Assembly (NCBI GenBank): GCA_029298735.1
Contig: JANSLP010000061.1
Coordinates: 1-64,000 of the forward strand
DNA length: 64,000 nucleotides
Direction of reading: 5' to 3'
Source: Ophiostoma sp. CBS 140.51
Lineage: Eukaryota; Ascomycota; Sordariomycetes; Ophiostomatales; Ophiostomataceae
The notes beneath the pieces were generated by a model. It saw nothing but the letters and a program-made list of their open reading frames with translations. It searched no databases and was not told where the DNA came from. Shown in pieces: positions 10,362-22,126 of this stretch (positions within the stretch are counted from its first letter, which is position 1; each line of letters opens with the position of its first letter). A program made the position numbers and the translations under genes.

Positions 10362-11010
10362 TAATTAACAACGAGCGAGTGTTTAACGGGAAACGGGCGG
10401 GCTATGAAAGACGTACTTGGGCGCATATAACGGCGAAGACATTCGTCGGTGGCCAGGTACAGCCGCAGCTCAGCGCTACGGCTCGATGCGTATTTACCCA
10501 GGCCGCCATACGAGTCGATGTGCCGGGCGAGGGCTTGGAAATGGATGTCACGCCAAAGGCGCAAGACTTGACGGCCGTGCGGCATGGCGACAAGCTAGAG
10601 AAAAGGCTGCCCCGACCAAGGTGCCTCACGGCCGTAGCAGTACGTGGCCCCGGCGGATATGTAAAACGTACGCCATCCAAAGGCCTGCAGAGAACCGTTC
10701 CATCTGCGGCCTGCGTCGTCCATGCAAGCCAGTGCCGTCGCACTCGCCCGGGCTTGGGCCGTCTCGGCATCCTACACCGAAACGAGAAGCTGTTACCCAG
10801 GCGTGTACACCATGTCGCCGAGACGCGTGTTGTCTAAGAGCGTAAGGAGGCTCTCCGTTGTGTCGTCCACGACAACGTCGACCTCGCCGTCGGGATCGGT
10901 CGTGTGCCACATTGCGCGGCGGGCAGCCTGAGACAATCTACATTAGAACGGGGGGCGGCGGAGCTGGTGAAGGGCACTGAACGTACCTGGTGGCCTTGTG
11001 AGCCAGCCAT
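10361..11010 (-). pseudogene. RIP-damaged ORF upstream of and overlapping the SNF2 pseudogene
   Basis: From an ATG at 11010, an 8-codon first exon (10987-11010) joins by a 59-nt intron (GTACGT...CAG) to a long frame (10361-10927) that keeps one phase throughout. It is broken by internal stops (TAA and TAG near 10,80x and 10,77x, TAG near 10,59x), each readable as a mutated CAA or CAG. The terminal TAA shares bases with the ATG of the next ORF (TAATG), so the two genes overlap by one base. The protein would be about 195 residues with no domain I can name. Its conserved spacing with the SNF2 ORF suggests the pair was copied or moved as a unit. Confidence 0.5.
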
Positions 11011-11565
11011 TTTCTTTGGGAGTTGGGGCTGTAAGGTAATTTGACGAGCGCAGCAGAAGGATGTCGGCGGGTATCGTCGTGGGAGCGAGTGAGTCCAAGT
11101 CGCTCGCGACTAGGCAGTGGTCGAAAAGAACTTGTTTTGTAGGGAAAATGCATTGCGGTTAAGAAGAGCAAAGAATAAGGGCACTGTAAGGCGTTGGTAC
11201 AGCAGCGTGAAGAGTTGCACGCCGGTGCACCGAAGTAAGTTAAGTGAACACAGGGGCGTGCAATGTTTTGTCACGGTTCGAAGCGCACGTGACGCATTCG
11301 TCAGCGCAACCACAAATTCGCGACCTATCTTATCGGCTATCTTATCGAAATTTCTTATCGAATTTCTTATCGGATATCTTATCGATTGTGTTTATGCCGT
11401 AATCACAACGACGCGATCTGCCGCCGCACCATGTGCCGTTAGGCTTCGCCCACACTTTAGGCCTCGATTTCCCCATTGTTCCACATCGCAAACATCACGC
11501 TTTTCAACATTACGTCGACACCACATCGCATCAACGACGAGATCTTTGGACATTTCACGGCTGGA
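11011..11565. other. spacer with a TCTTATCG repeat array
   Basis: Divergent upstream region between the dead ORF pair and the nuclease-kinase gene. Its clearest feature is a cluster of TCTTATCG units at about 11327-11386. No gene is supported. Confidence 0.5.
11327..11386. repeat. degenerate array of TCTTATCG units
   Basis: Five copies of TCTTATCG (three spaced about 15 bases apart, two closer) within 60 bases. Read on the minus strand each is CGATAAGA, which contains the GATA-factor core HGATAR. It may be a promoter element of the nuclease-kinase gene or simply a minisatellite. Confidence 0.7.
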
Positions 11566-14236
11566 ATGGATCCGACCGACCCCGCGGATAAGATCGCAGA
11601 GCTCACACGCCAGCTCGAAACAGCGAGAGAACATGCACGGAACGAACAACGTCTACGTGAGGAAGAGCAACGCCGCCGTGAAGATGCAGAAGAGACCGCA
11701 CGGCTTGAGCGACAGCGGCGCATTGATGCCGAGCGCGATGCGGCGGCAGCGGCGGTGGCTCACCAGAGAGAGCTAGAAGAAAACAGGAGCATGCAGCTGA
11801 GTACGGTCGCTTTCTTTTTGTCACGACTCTTTTGTCCCAAGGAGAGTGGCTAAACGCTAATAAACTTGCGACCCGACAGACCAACCACTCCAAGCATACC
11901 TTGCCGACATCCACCGCATCAACTTTGTGGCCGTGCGGCTCGCGCCGGCTGTCCCGAGCAGCATGCGCACACTGTCCGACAGCCGCAAGTCCAAGTCGAC
12001 TACAGACGGGCGGACGAACATCTTTGGGAAATACTACCCTCTTAAGATGCGTCCCTGGCCGGCGTTATTTGACGACTGCCAGGCTGCGTTCCATTGCATC
12101 GAAACCGCTCTTGCTGCAGTGCGAAGCTTCCCATCGGCGCTCGCGATGCTGTCCCAAGAGGATGATTTGAAGCAAAAGATCCCTACCGAGTTTCTCGAAT
12201 CGGAGGCATTTCGCAACGAGCCCCACACCCATCTCTTTCTCGACTACGCGTTGCAGATGCCAGCCCAGCGGATCATGAACGCCTACCTCGCCACGATTGA
12301 TGGCGGCCCGCAAAAAAAGTTGTTGATTGACAACTTCACGGCTGGTTGGCACTCGCAAGTCGCCAGCGGCAACGCCGCCGAGGGCAGTGAGGGCGCCGAG
12401 GGCGACGGCGTTGGCGCGGGCGCTGCCTCAGCCTTATTACCCGTCAAAACCCGGCCAGACTGTCTTGTGCTTTGCGCGAATGTCTTGCCCGTCGAACTTG
12501 CAGAGGCCGAGACGGTTGTGGACGACGGCGAGGACGATGGCCTGTCAGAGCTGGGTCAAGTCCACCGAGTCTATCGAATCGCGGTCGGCGAACACAAAGC
12601 TCTTCACCGGCTTCGAACGGCCGTTGTGTCTCGTTTTCTACAAGGCCCTATCGAAGAAGACTTCATGTTGCGCTTAGCAAAAAGCACAAAGACAGGCTCT
12701 ACCGCCCAAGATACCGCGCAAAACACCGCAAGAGAAGCGGCCCTCGGAGCGAATCTCACCGGTATTCCGCCTGGCCAAGTATTCTTTGCCCGCGCCTTGA
12801 CACAATCGTTTCACTACATGATTGCCTCCGGACTCGAATATGGCTTTATAGCTACGGGTGAGACGCTGACTCTCCTTAAAATCTCGCGGGACGACCCGAC
12901 CGTCCTCTACTATCATACCATGCTCTTTCCCCAATACTGCCGACTTATGCCTGACGCTGGAGCGACCAATGCGGCCAGCACGCCGGGCACGCCACTTGCC
13001 GTTACTTCACTTTGCGGCTTATGTTTACTGGCGTTCGAGTCCTCCGCCGAAATCCCACGGCTGAGGAGCATCAATATGTCGGGGTTGGCGCCTTTCCCTC
13101 GCTTACCACCATCCTTGGTCGAGGATCCTGCTCGGCCGTCGCGTGCTTCCAATTCGCGACGATCGCCGAGCAGAGACGGCAGCCGAGATCGGCGCAGACC
13201 TCGCGATGACAACGACGACAACGACGACAGCGACAACGATAACGGCAGCGATCAACCAAGACGTATACCACACCAACCGCAGCAATCATCTTCCTTAAAA
13301 CGGCAACGCTCGACCAACGACGCAGTCGACGAAAACGTGCCTGGTGACTACAAGCGGCAGCGCGCCGGCTTACCACCGATAAACAACCCAATTCCTATAA
13401 GCCGGTTCGACCCGTCGTCCTTTGTTCCTATCCGGCCGTACTGCACACAGGCCTGCTTACGGGGCCTCGTCGAGGGGACTCGCCTGGATCTTTCCTGTCC
13501 AAATATTATACTGCATAACGAGGCGCACCTTGCGTGCACGGGCTCGCGACGCACTGCGGTGCATGCCATCACCAAGAACGAGTTCCAGTCTTTGCTACAA
13601 CAACAGCTTTTAGGGAATGTCGAGCAAGACTGCAAGTGCCTCTCAGACGACGGCTTCCGCGGCGCCATTGGCTACCTCTTCCAAATCACGTTGACCGGGT
13701 ACGGTTACACGTTTGTCGCAAAAGGTGTCGAGAACCACTTTCAAAAAAGGTTACGTCACGAGGAGCGAGTGTACGAGCAACTAGCTGTCCACCAAGGCCG
13801 TCTGATTCCAGTGTGTCTGGGAGTCGTCCGGCTGCGGCTTCCGTACCCGATGGATAACTGCGGGCTCGTGACCCATATGCTGCTCATGTCTTATGCGGGG
13901 CTTCCTATTCATTCGCGTGCACTTCGCGTGCGCTTCGTCAATGTCGAGGCCGAGGCGGAGCGCACGATGCAGCAGCTTGAGGCAGACGGGCTGCAGGAGC
14001 TGGACGTCGAGAGCAACGGCAACTTCACCTGGTGTGCGGAGACAGGGCGTGTGATGAAGATTGACTTTGACCAAGCGCGCATACGGCAGGGGACCAAAAA
14101 CGGCGCCAACAAGGCCAGCGAGCCCAGCGCGGCGTTGAAGGAGCGGAGGGTGATCGATGACGCATCCTACACGATGAGTGACCCCGTCTATGACCGACCG
14201 CCAGCGTCTCTTATCGAGAGTCTATTGCTTGCCTAA
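11566..14236 (+). CDS. putative PD-(D/E)XK nuclease - protein kinase-like fusion
   Basis: Two exons, 11566-11800 and 11880-14236, with a 79-nt intron (GTACGG...ACAG) that restores the frame: 863 residues. Residues about 8-75 are a highly charged coiled coil. The middle region has RPD (Asp272) followed by GEHK (Glu316, Lys318), the D...ExK pattern of PD-(D/E)XK nucleases. A disordered Arg/Asp/Asn-rich linker covers about 470-560. The C-terminal third looks like a divergent kinase: VAK at about 690, HEERVYEQL as the alpha-C Glu, a MLLMSYAG hinge, an altered HRD loop (ELDVESNGN), and IDFDQA for DFG. This layout recalls fungal and oomycete nuclease-kinase effectors of the Crinkler/CR type, but that is inference. 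Unlike its neighbours it has no internal stop. The in-frame ATG at 11476 is a less likely start. Confidence 0.65.
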
Positions 14237-14387
14237 GGGGTGCCAGCGGAAGGCAATGGTCGGGCTGGAACGTTATGCATACATTTGGTTGTCGCAGCGT
14301 GGGGACGGCAAGATCAAAGTTTACAAACGGGGTACGGTAAGCAAGACTTGATAAATATACAAAAACAAATAAAGGAAAACAAAAATC

Positions 14388-15225
14388 TCATGTACTGCCG
14401 TTTGCTTCCATCAAGCTGAACCAAGTGTTATCCGGACCCGTGTCTGGTCGATATGTTTTAATAAGAAAGCTGCCTGGCCAACAAAACCACACAGCAATGC
14501 ATAAAAAACAAGTCAGACGATGTAGGTCAATGGGAACCCGTGTAGCCAATCCAAAATAAGTGATCTCAGTGACCATCGCAGATATGCTCACAATCTCTGT
14601 AAAACAAATGCGAAATTTCCTCCTCGTTTGCTGCCACGCCGAATACGAAAAAAAAAAAGATTGCAGCTATTGCGAGTGGAACAATTGAAAAGGAGGCGTA
14701 CATAAATGTGCGGAAACTGTCGAAGATTATTCCAGCCGGGGAGCAAATCGTGACGATCGAGATTTGGACAAGTAAGGTAGGCCGAGGCTTTATAGCACGC
14801 AAAGCGACTCGAGGATGCATATCGAAGACACGGAGGAGAGTGTACAAAAATCGTAGCTAAAACAAAAGTAAAACAACTGGCTAGATCAAATCGACGAGCT
14901 CTGGATACGAGAGAGGTCTTACCAAAAGAAGGCTGATACATGCAACGGTCTCGATCTTCAAGGCGACGAGGAGATACGCGGCGACAGCATTCTTAGTGCG
15001 AAAGTGCGCAACAGCGAAGGCGATCGTGCTGGAGACATAGAGCAAGAAGAGAAAAACGAATACTAGTCCGTTGTGTGTGCCGTGGATACAGTGGTAAACA
15101 AAATAAAAAATATAACAACAAGTAACAAGAAGAGCCGTGGCAATGCTCCATGCCTCGTCTGGTGGCATGGTAAGATCGCTGTCTAGATGGGCAAGTGTGA
15201 AGGAAGAAAGGGCAAGTATAAACAA
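14388..15225 (-). CDS. multi-pass membrane protein, unknown
   Basis: Predicted as three exons read right to left: 14923-15225, 14647-14856 and 14388-14594. The first intron (GTAAGA...TTTTAG, 66 nt) is well supported. The second (GTATTC...CAGAG, 52 nt) is a weaker choice made to keep the frame. The product of about 239 residues is almost all hydrophobic, with about six membrane segments and few loops. I do not recognise a family; it resembles small fungal integral membrane proteins. It converges on the nuclease-kinase gene and lies in the LTR island, but shows no RIP-type stop. Confidence 0.45.
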
Positions 15226-15541
15226 AACAAAGCAAGTGAGTAAAAAAGGAAAAAGGAAAAAAGCGAGAAAGACACAGAAAGAAAAAAAATAAAATAAAAC
15301 GTGGACGCCAACACGGTCTTATATACCGTCAAGTCTCTCGCCTTTCCTTGCCGGACGATCAATCCGAACTGGGACAGGCGCGACGCGCCCCGGAGAGGTA
15401 GCGCTACAGGTATAGCAAATTATGGTTACTACAGGGTGCGGGAGCAAGACTTGACACCAAACAAAACAAAAGAGAATATCTGAATCCAGCCGTGTATTTT
15501 TTGTCCGGCCCAGCTTGTACACCATGTTCGTGTGAGCGCCT
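15226..15541. other. intergenic spacer
   Basis: A purine-rich stretch (about 15240-15300) and no supported gene. Confidence 0.5.
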
Positions 15542-16204
15542 TCAAGGTACGTTAGACCTGCGCCTCGTAAGCACGCGCAACAGGCTGGTCATACCCGCAA
15601 CTAGCTCGTCAATATCTTTCTCCCGATGGCCGCGTTTCAGCTCTTTACACATGTTGTTGACCCATTTATCACGCATAGGCGCGCAGTGCGTCTTAAGCAC
15701 GGAGGAGAGCCACCCGGCCAGCTTCTCAATATCCAACATACCGCGGGCAAACTGTTGCATAAGCCAAAGTATATCCAAGACCTCCTCGAGCATATCGTGA
15801 TCCTGCGCGGGCACCAGCGTTTGAATAATGTCCTTGACTTCGTTGAGCAGTATGGGCAGCGACCAGTCGTTGTCATTGGGGCCGTGGGTGCGGAGAAACC
15901 CTTTGCGGTTGGCGACAAACTGCGTCAGATCGTGGTGCAGGCCGCTCCAAAACTGCTGCACTTACTCTTGCTTCGACCGGCCACTCTCACAGTTGAGATT
16001 CGGGATGAAACTCAACAAAGGATCGTAGTTTATGTCGTGCCTTAGTGTCGGATTGAGGACGATTTTGTTGATATCCAGTTCGCTCAGCATGGCCTTCGTG
16101 AGGGGGGGCGTAACTTTGCTCGGCTGCCGTTGATCAAGGACACGGCCGATATTCTGGGTGCGTTCGGACCGAGAGCTGTTGTTTTTGGCTTGATCCATGG
16201 CCAC
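15542..16204 (-). pseudogene. broken, truncated Tcp11 / SOK1-like gene
   Basis: Read right to left from an ATG at 16204, one frame covers 221 codons with a single internal TAA at 15962-15964 where CAA would fit. The part before the stop contains the Tcp11 signature NPTLRHDINYDPLLSFIPNL, and the part after continues with FWSGLHHDLTQF and the following helical region. Tcp11-family proteins (SOK1 in yeast, linked to cAMP signalling) are usually 400-700 residues, so the second half is missing as well. The size and position in the LTR island suggest a dead duplicate of a gene elsewhere in the genome. Confidence 0.65.
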
Positions 16205-17169
16205 AGGTTTGCTTTCCTGCCCCGGTTGTGTGCCGATGCCGGGTTGGTGGAGAGTTGGCCGTGTCGACCCGGACTGCGATGCGATGTTGACGATTCGTGG
16301 CCGCTTGTTTTATGCTGTGGTGCTGGCTGCGATTTTTTTGTTTGTAGTGCCGGAAGTGCACTCGTGACGCGAACGCAACGTGTTGACTGGACTTGCGTGG
16401 TTGGAGAAGAGTGAAAGAGTAAAGAAGAAACTGGGTTGAAAAAAAGAAAAAGACACTTCGGAGATGTACGATCTTGGTAGTAAGGGAGGGTACAGGAGAG
16501 ACTGGGAATGAGGCGGCCGATGGTAGCAAGGCCACTTCGGCCTTTCTACGCTGTACTTTGCTACGTTTCCATTACTTGACCCTGTGGTTGTAGTTTGATT
16601 GGAGGTACGCAAGATGGCGAATACAGGTGTAGAACAACTGCAGAACCGCCTCGTTTTCCTCTGCCAAAATAGCAGACTCACAAAAAAGGGGCGGGCGGCC
16701 AGTCAGTGCATGGCGCTGGCAGGGCCCATTGGTATCGTGGACATTATTCTAAGCAACATGAGAAAACTAACTACGACTTGTGCAGCTACACTGGGCGGTG
16801 GTCAGAAAGGTAAGATCGTACGCATCGTTTATTACGGTGTATTGAGGACCAACACCTCCTCCCTATCACAACCTTAACCGTCACCATGTTACACCATCAA
16901 CGGTGGCCTGGATGTTGGACTCGCAGTCGATGCTCTCCAGCAGCTGGTGCGCAATGCTTTGAACTTGACTCATTGGAAATGGATTGCGATTGTTCCCTAA
17001 CAAAAACTGAAAGAGACTTTTGCGGTAACGGGACATGACGATGCCGGTGATGCCATTGAACGTGGTCAAGCAGGCGGACACACTCGCGCGCTCCTAAAAT
17101 GGAAATAGGAATAGACCGAAAAAATGGAAAACGAAAGAAAAAGTCCATAAAATGAGAAAACGACACACC
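16205..17169. other. intergenic region with a short unexplained minus-strand frame
   Basis: A minus-strand frame at 16881-17092 encodes about 67 residues with plausible coding content (it includes FNGITGIVMSRYRKSLFQF) and is preceded by a good acceptor site (TTTTAG at about 17093-17098). It could be the last exon of a lost gene or a remnant of one. Nothing else in the stretch is supported. Confidence 0.35.
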
Positions 17170-19281
17170 CTAGGCGGCCAGGTCGGACTCCAGCTTTGTA
17201 TAGTGCGTGTCGCTGCCTATCTCGCCCTCGCCCTCGGGGATCCTCGATAGGCCGCCCATGGGACTTCCATGACTCTTGGACGTGGCTTGCAGGCGCAGCT
17301 TCTCAATGAGGCGTGACATGGTCACAAAATCCGTTTGGTCAAAGACGCCCGGGACGTGCTTGATGAAATTGAAGAGCGTGTCTGCGGCACGACGGGCATC
17401 GTCCTGTGTGGGCGAGCTGGGCGACGAGCCGCCGCCATTGGTCGCGCTGCCGCCGCCGCCACCCCCCAGAATCGTCGAACCGCCCAGCCCGCCTGCTGAC
17501 CGCGAGTCGCTCTGGAAGAGGCTGCTGTTGCTGTTTCCGCGGCGCAGCTGTGGCGAGACAACGGTGCTGTCGATGCCGTAGGACGGTCCGGACATGTCGA
17601 TCATGGGCGAGTCGACGGCCGACGAGGGCGCCGTCGACGAGAGGTGGTGGTGGTGCGGAAACTTTGGTGTCATGAAGCTGCGCGGGCGCTGGAATTTGGC
17701 ACTGCCCGGCGGCGCCATGGGATCACTGGTCAAGAACGAGCCCACGTTGGAGTCGGGCGAGAACGTAAAGGGCACCGTGGGGCTTATGGCACTGCCCGAA
17801 AAGGACGACACGGTCGTCTCTGTAAACACGCTCGAGAGCGAGGTCGTGCTCTGGTTGTTGCCGTGCTTGTAGGATGCCATGCCGCTGATGCCAATGCCCA
17901 TGGCCATGTTGCTGCCAAGACTGCCCGATTGGCTGAGCTGTCCGCCCTGGCCGACGGTGCCTTTGCTTTGGTTTGTGCCAAAGTTTATAAACTGGCCAAC
18001 ACCGCCAGAGGGACCTGCACTGTCAATGGTCCGCTCCTCGTCGCTGCGGTTGCCTGACAGGGGCGATGCAGAGGGTGGCGTGTCACAGGCGACAGAGGCG
18101 AGTCGATGCCTGTTGGTTCCATGGGCACAAGCGAGGGCGATCCCATCAGGACGGCGGACTGGGAGCCTCTGCGCTTGTCGGGTATGTTGGTCTCCGACGC
18201 ACGCCGTACGAGCCGGCTGGCGCCGATGCCGTTCTTTTGTTTGAATGTCTCCAGCCATGTGTTGCTTGTGGCTTTCAAAACCGTGTCCGGGTTTCCGGTG
18301 CTGTGGGCAAAGAAGCGTAATTTCTCCCGGATTTCCGCGTCAGTGACCTGTACGCCGGTTCTCTGCGCGTTGCGCACCCAGTTGGACAGGGCAGCACGCT
18401 CAATGTTCGGGAACTTGCTCTTGGGCTTTTTAGCTTTACTCAAGATTTTAGACACGGTGCTTTGATTTCCGTCAGTTGTTGCCCGAATAAATTGAGAGAC
18501 AGAAATGTAACGAGAGAAAAAGAGAGAGAGATACAGACCTGCGTTCGATGCCAAAGATGTTGCCAATCTCGCGCTGTTTCGCACGTGGATTCGCTTCGGC
18601 ATACTCGCGCATTCTCCGGCGGTCGTCGTACGACAGTTTTTTCCGGGGACCCTGCCGGCCGCCCGACTCGTTAAGCTTTGTCTTGAGCGGCGGTGGAGGC
18701 GGCCGGGCGGGTCCGTTGCGAGGCACAACATGGATCGAGGGCGGCGGTGCAGCAAAACCACCGCTGGGGTTGGTCAGCATGCTGGACTATGTTGGGTTTA
18801 ACGGAACCGTGAGCATGGGACGCTGCGGGAGCCGGTGGTGATACGATGCGGGCTGGCCCATGAACAGTGGCGGATGCTGCTGCTGGAGGTTCTGCTGTTG
18901 CGGCTGCTGTGACGGATCTTGGTCGTGCTTCATCTGCGGTGACTGGCGTGGTTGCATGGGCGGCGGCATTCTGTGCAGGCCATCCTGCGGCAGGTCCAGG
19001 GACGGAATCAGCGGCATGTAGACAAAGTCCGAGTTGGCGAAGCCGGCCATTGTCGACTGCGGGTAGCCGTTTATGTTGACCCAGCCGTGGTGGTTGTACT
19101 GCGCGTTGTCCGGGGCGAGATGGGCGCCGGCCGGTGTGGGAGCGTTTAAACCGGCCGAGGCGGCGAGGAGGGGGTCGTTGCCGGTCCTGAGGCCGGTGTG
19201 GCTTGCAAACGGTAGACTGGAAAAGGCAGGCGTTGCTATCGTCTCCGTCGTCTCTGTGGGTGCGGGTGCAGTCGTTGTCAT
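17170..19281 (-). pseudogene. RIP-damaged HTH (CENP-B/Tc5-type) DNA-binding protein
   Basis: Reads right to left from an ATG at 19281. The N-terminal 165 codons (Gln/Pro-rich, low complexity) end at a TAG at 18787-18789 and continue in the same frame after it, so CAG to TAG is the likely change. The next part carries a helix-turn-helix segment (KLSYDDRRRMREYAEANP ... REIGNIFGIER) split by a 79-nt intron (18460-18538), followed by the second part of the DNA-binding domain (VSKILSKAKKPKSKFPN). Near 18,06x the frame jumps by one, and the rest is a long Ser/Gly-rich tail to the TAG at 17170. With a stop and a frame jump the copy is probably dead. A 35-40 nt intron could explain the jump but would be unusually short. 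Confidence 0.6.
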
Positions 19282-20383
19282 GGTGGCTGCCGTGCCGTTG
19301 GGTACCTTCTCAGCGGTGAATGATCCGTTGCACTCGATGAGTGGGAGTGTGGTCGGGCGTCGTGTTGCCAGTAGGACGACACAAACAGAAAAGGTCGATT
19401 AAGAATGCGAATAAATGGATAAAGAACCATCGAGCGAAGATATTTGGAAAGAAAAAAGGAGTAGAAGAAAGAAGCCTCTCGTTATTTCCCCGGCTTGCTT
19501 CTTAGCTGTTAAAAAGCGCCACTTGAGTCTCCTGCGGATGGAGGGAAGAAGCAAGGAGGGGGCCAGCAGAGGAGGAGGGCGAGAGGAGCAGCTGGGGGCA
19601 TATAATCTCCAAGCAACCCAGCCCACCCGCCGTCTTTTGTCAACAATTCATGGAAAAAAAGGAAAACAAAAGGGGAGAAAGGGCAGAAGGACTGCCACCT
19701 CAGGTTGCTGGAGGGAAAGTGTGCTAGCGGGAAGACAAAAAACATGCAAAGGGTAGGTATATTGGGTTGCCGGCCTGGACTGGCAAATAACCTACCCCGG
19801 AGTGAGCGTAGAGGACAACACCCCTGTACAGTCCATCAGCTCACTCGCCCTACACAAAAGGGGCGGTTCTGCAGTCACAAAGCATGCAAAGAACAAACTT
19901 TCAAGCACCCAACCTAGTGTCGTCGAGGCGATGGGTCGAGGTGGCGTTCTTACTCACTCAAAGCATCGCCAACCGTACATTGCTTTTGCAGTTTTTGTGC
20001 ATGTTCGATTTCCTCGGCATAGACGGCTCCCAGCAAGGGCCCGGCAAGCGCAGCCTCGCCATCGACTATGTCGTCCAGGGTGAAGGCGGCAACGGCTTCA
20101 GCGTCCGACAAAGTACGGGCCCTTTATTGTGCCGCACCTCGAGTTTGGCCATACGAGGAGGGATTCATACAAAATTTCCTGCTACCCCTGTTTAAACGAG
20201 CCGGCAAACCAAGAACGTGCACTTCACAAGGCGATGAGCGTCTGTGTCCCCAAAGCCCTCAACTTGTCATATTCTCGGCATCTTATCTTTTCGTCCAAAG
20301 TTTGTTTTCGTAGTGTCATTGGGGGAAACCTACAAAAGTTAAACACAAAACCAACGAGATTCGCCCGCGAAAAAACAAAACCG
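19282..20383. other. intergenic region with a small coding-like island
   Basis: Mostly AT-rich, purine-rich DNA. At about 19995-20115 the plus strand turns GC-rich with coding-type third positions (a segment reading LGIDGSQQGPGKRSLAIDY) before decaying again. It may be a fragment of an exon, but no family is recognised and no start or end is visible. Confidence 0.35.
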
Positions 20384-21748
20384 TCAACCCGTCGACACTT
20401 TGGACATAACCGACTGAACCCATTTGCCGGCGCCCTTTGCGGCTCCATCTGGATTTCCGTGCCACCCCATTAAATAATCCTGGATCTGTGCCGTTGTCAA
20501 TTTTTCCCCTGGGATGTTACTGGAAAATGCATGCACCAGATTCTCTCGCTTCTCTTCATTGAAGCCGTCGTGTGCATCAAACATAAGCCAACGGAAAACC
20601 TGTGCCGCCTGGTCCTGCGTGGCGAAAGAAAACTCAACCATATGGTCCACACGTCCCTTCCGTGTGATCGCACCGTCCAGATTGTCGGGGTAGTTTGCTG
20701 TCATGATGATCAGAGAGCCACGTTGTATCTTGTCCATGCCGTTGATAAACGCAGACAATGAAAGGCCTCGTGTAGTAGAATCTCCCTGGCGGCAAATTCT
20801 CGTTGTGTCAACGTCCTCGAAAAGAGCCAGACAGCGTGGCATGTGGCTTGTGATGTTCAAGAAGTGACTGTCCGTCAAACCAGAGAGGGACACGATGTAA
20901 ATCGGCAGGCCATACTGACTCGCAACTGCCGTCGCCGTTGCCGTCTTGCCTGTTCCCGGAGGCCCATAGAAAAGAAACCCTCGACGGTATGGCAGTCCTT
21001 TTTTGTTGTAGAAGCCCTCACGAGCACAAAACTCGGCAACGTGCTTCAGAACTTCTCGTTGACCAGGCGTGGTGGCGACGCCCCCCATCACTCTTTTCGG
21101 GTACTTTCGTAAGTCCCAGGGGTGGGAATATCCCTTTTCAACTCTCATAGGGTTTAGGAAAAGCACATCTAACTTCGCATCAAGAGCTGCATAGTGCTCG
21201 AGAAACCGGTAGATAGGGTCTAAGATCATTAGCTTAAAGCGTGAAGTGGCAAAATATACAAGTAGCTCACCTGGAGAGAAGACGGTTAAGATGGAAAGAA
21301 AGCAGCGATCTTTATGGTCGTCGTACGCGTCAACCTTGATGCGCAACAGATGCCACCCGTGCCACAATATGGCCGATGACCGATACGTCAAACATTTTTT
21401 GAGCGAGGGTGTAGCATTCGGTGTAGCGGGTGTGTTGATTTCCACGCCTGTCACTCTGAGGGTGGTCCAGGGTTGGCTGGCAAATGCATCCAAAAGTTTT
21501 TGACAAGAGCTGTCTCGTACCACGACTGTGTAGACAAGTTGGTTTCGAAGTTTCCAGGCGAGAGCCAGCACAGCCGCTGCATAAAGAAGACTGGCAGTGC
21601 CGTAGAAGTTGGCGAGCTGGATGGTGGCTTTAACGATGGGAAGCAGTATTTTGACGGGAAAAAAAGAAAGAAGAGACTAGAAGACACGAAGCCAGCCATT
21701 TTCAGGAAGCTCGGTGGTAAGAAAAGGGTGGTTGAGGGCGGCGGTCAT
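20384..21748 (-). pseudogene. BCS1-like AAA ATPase copy with an early amber stop
   Basis: From an ATG at 21748 the frame is continuous to the stop at 20384 (454 codons) except for one TAG at 21677-21679, codon 24, where CAG fits. After it come a membrane segment (about residues 35-65), the BCS1-specific N-terminal domain, and a complete AAA core: Walker A GPPGTGKTATATA, Walker B CLALFEDVD, then arginine-finger and sensor regions. The true BCS1 inserts the Rieske protein into complex III in the inner membrane, but fungi have many BCS1-like paralogues and this is one of those. Apart from the stop the gene looks intact, so the damage is recent, or translation restarts downstream without the membrane anchor. 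Confidence 0.7.
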
Positions 21749-22126
21749 TTTGGGTGCGTGAGTATGCGTGTATTTGTAGCAAGGATGTATTGTAGTGGAC
21801 GAGAAAAGGCTAGGTAAGAGCGAGCCCCCGAAGATTTAAATACTGCCAGATAGCAGGGAGGCTGGGGCTACATGCCCTCTCCAAAGCAGAGGGGCGTGGT
21901 TGAGAAGAAAATGACTTCTCTTTTTGGCTTTACAAATTGCCGCTGTTATTGGCTCCCCTCCTTTTGGCCTTTGTGTACAGCACGGACTTATTGAAAAACA
22001 AACAGACACCGCCCTAGGGACAAAGGAAATAAACAAAACAAAACAAACAAAGCGAAACGATAAAAGAAAAAAAAAGATCACTATTAATAAAGAACTTAAA
22101 ATAAAAACAACTTCTTTAAAGGAGAG
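21749..22126. other. AT-rich spacer upstream of the BCS1-like copy
   Basis: Poly-A and AAACAAA tracts, no supported gene. It switches abruptly to very GC-rich DNA near 22125, where the chromodomain pseudogene begins. Confidence 0.5.
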
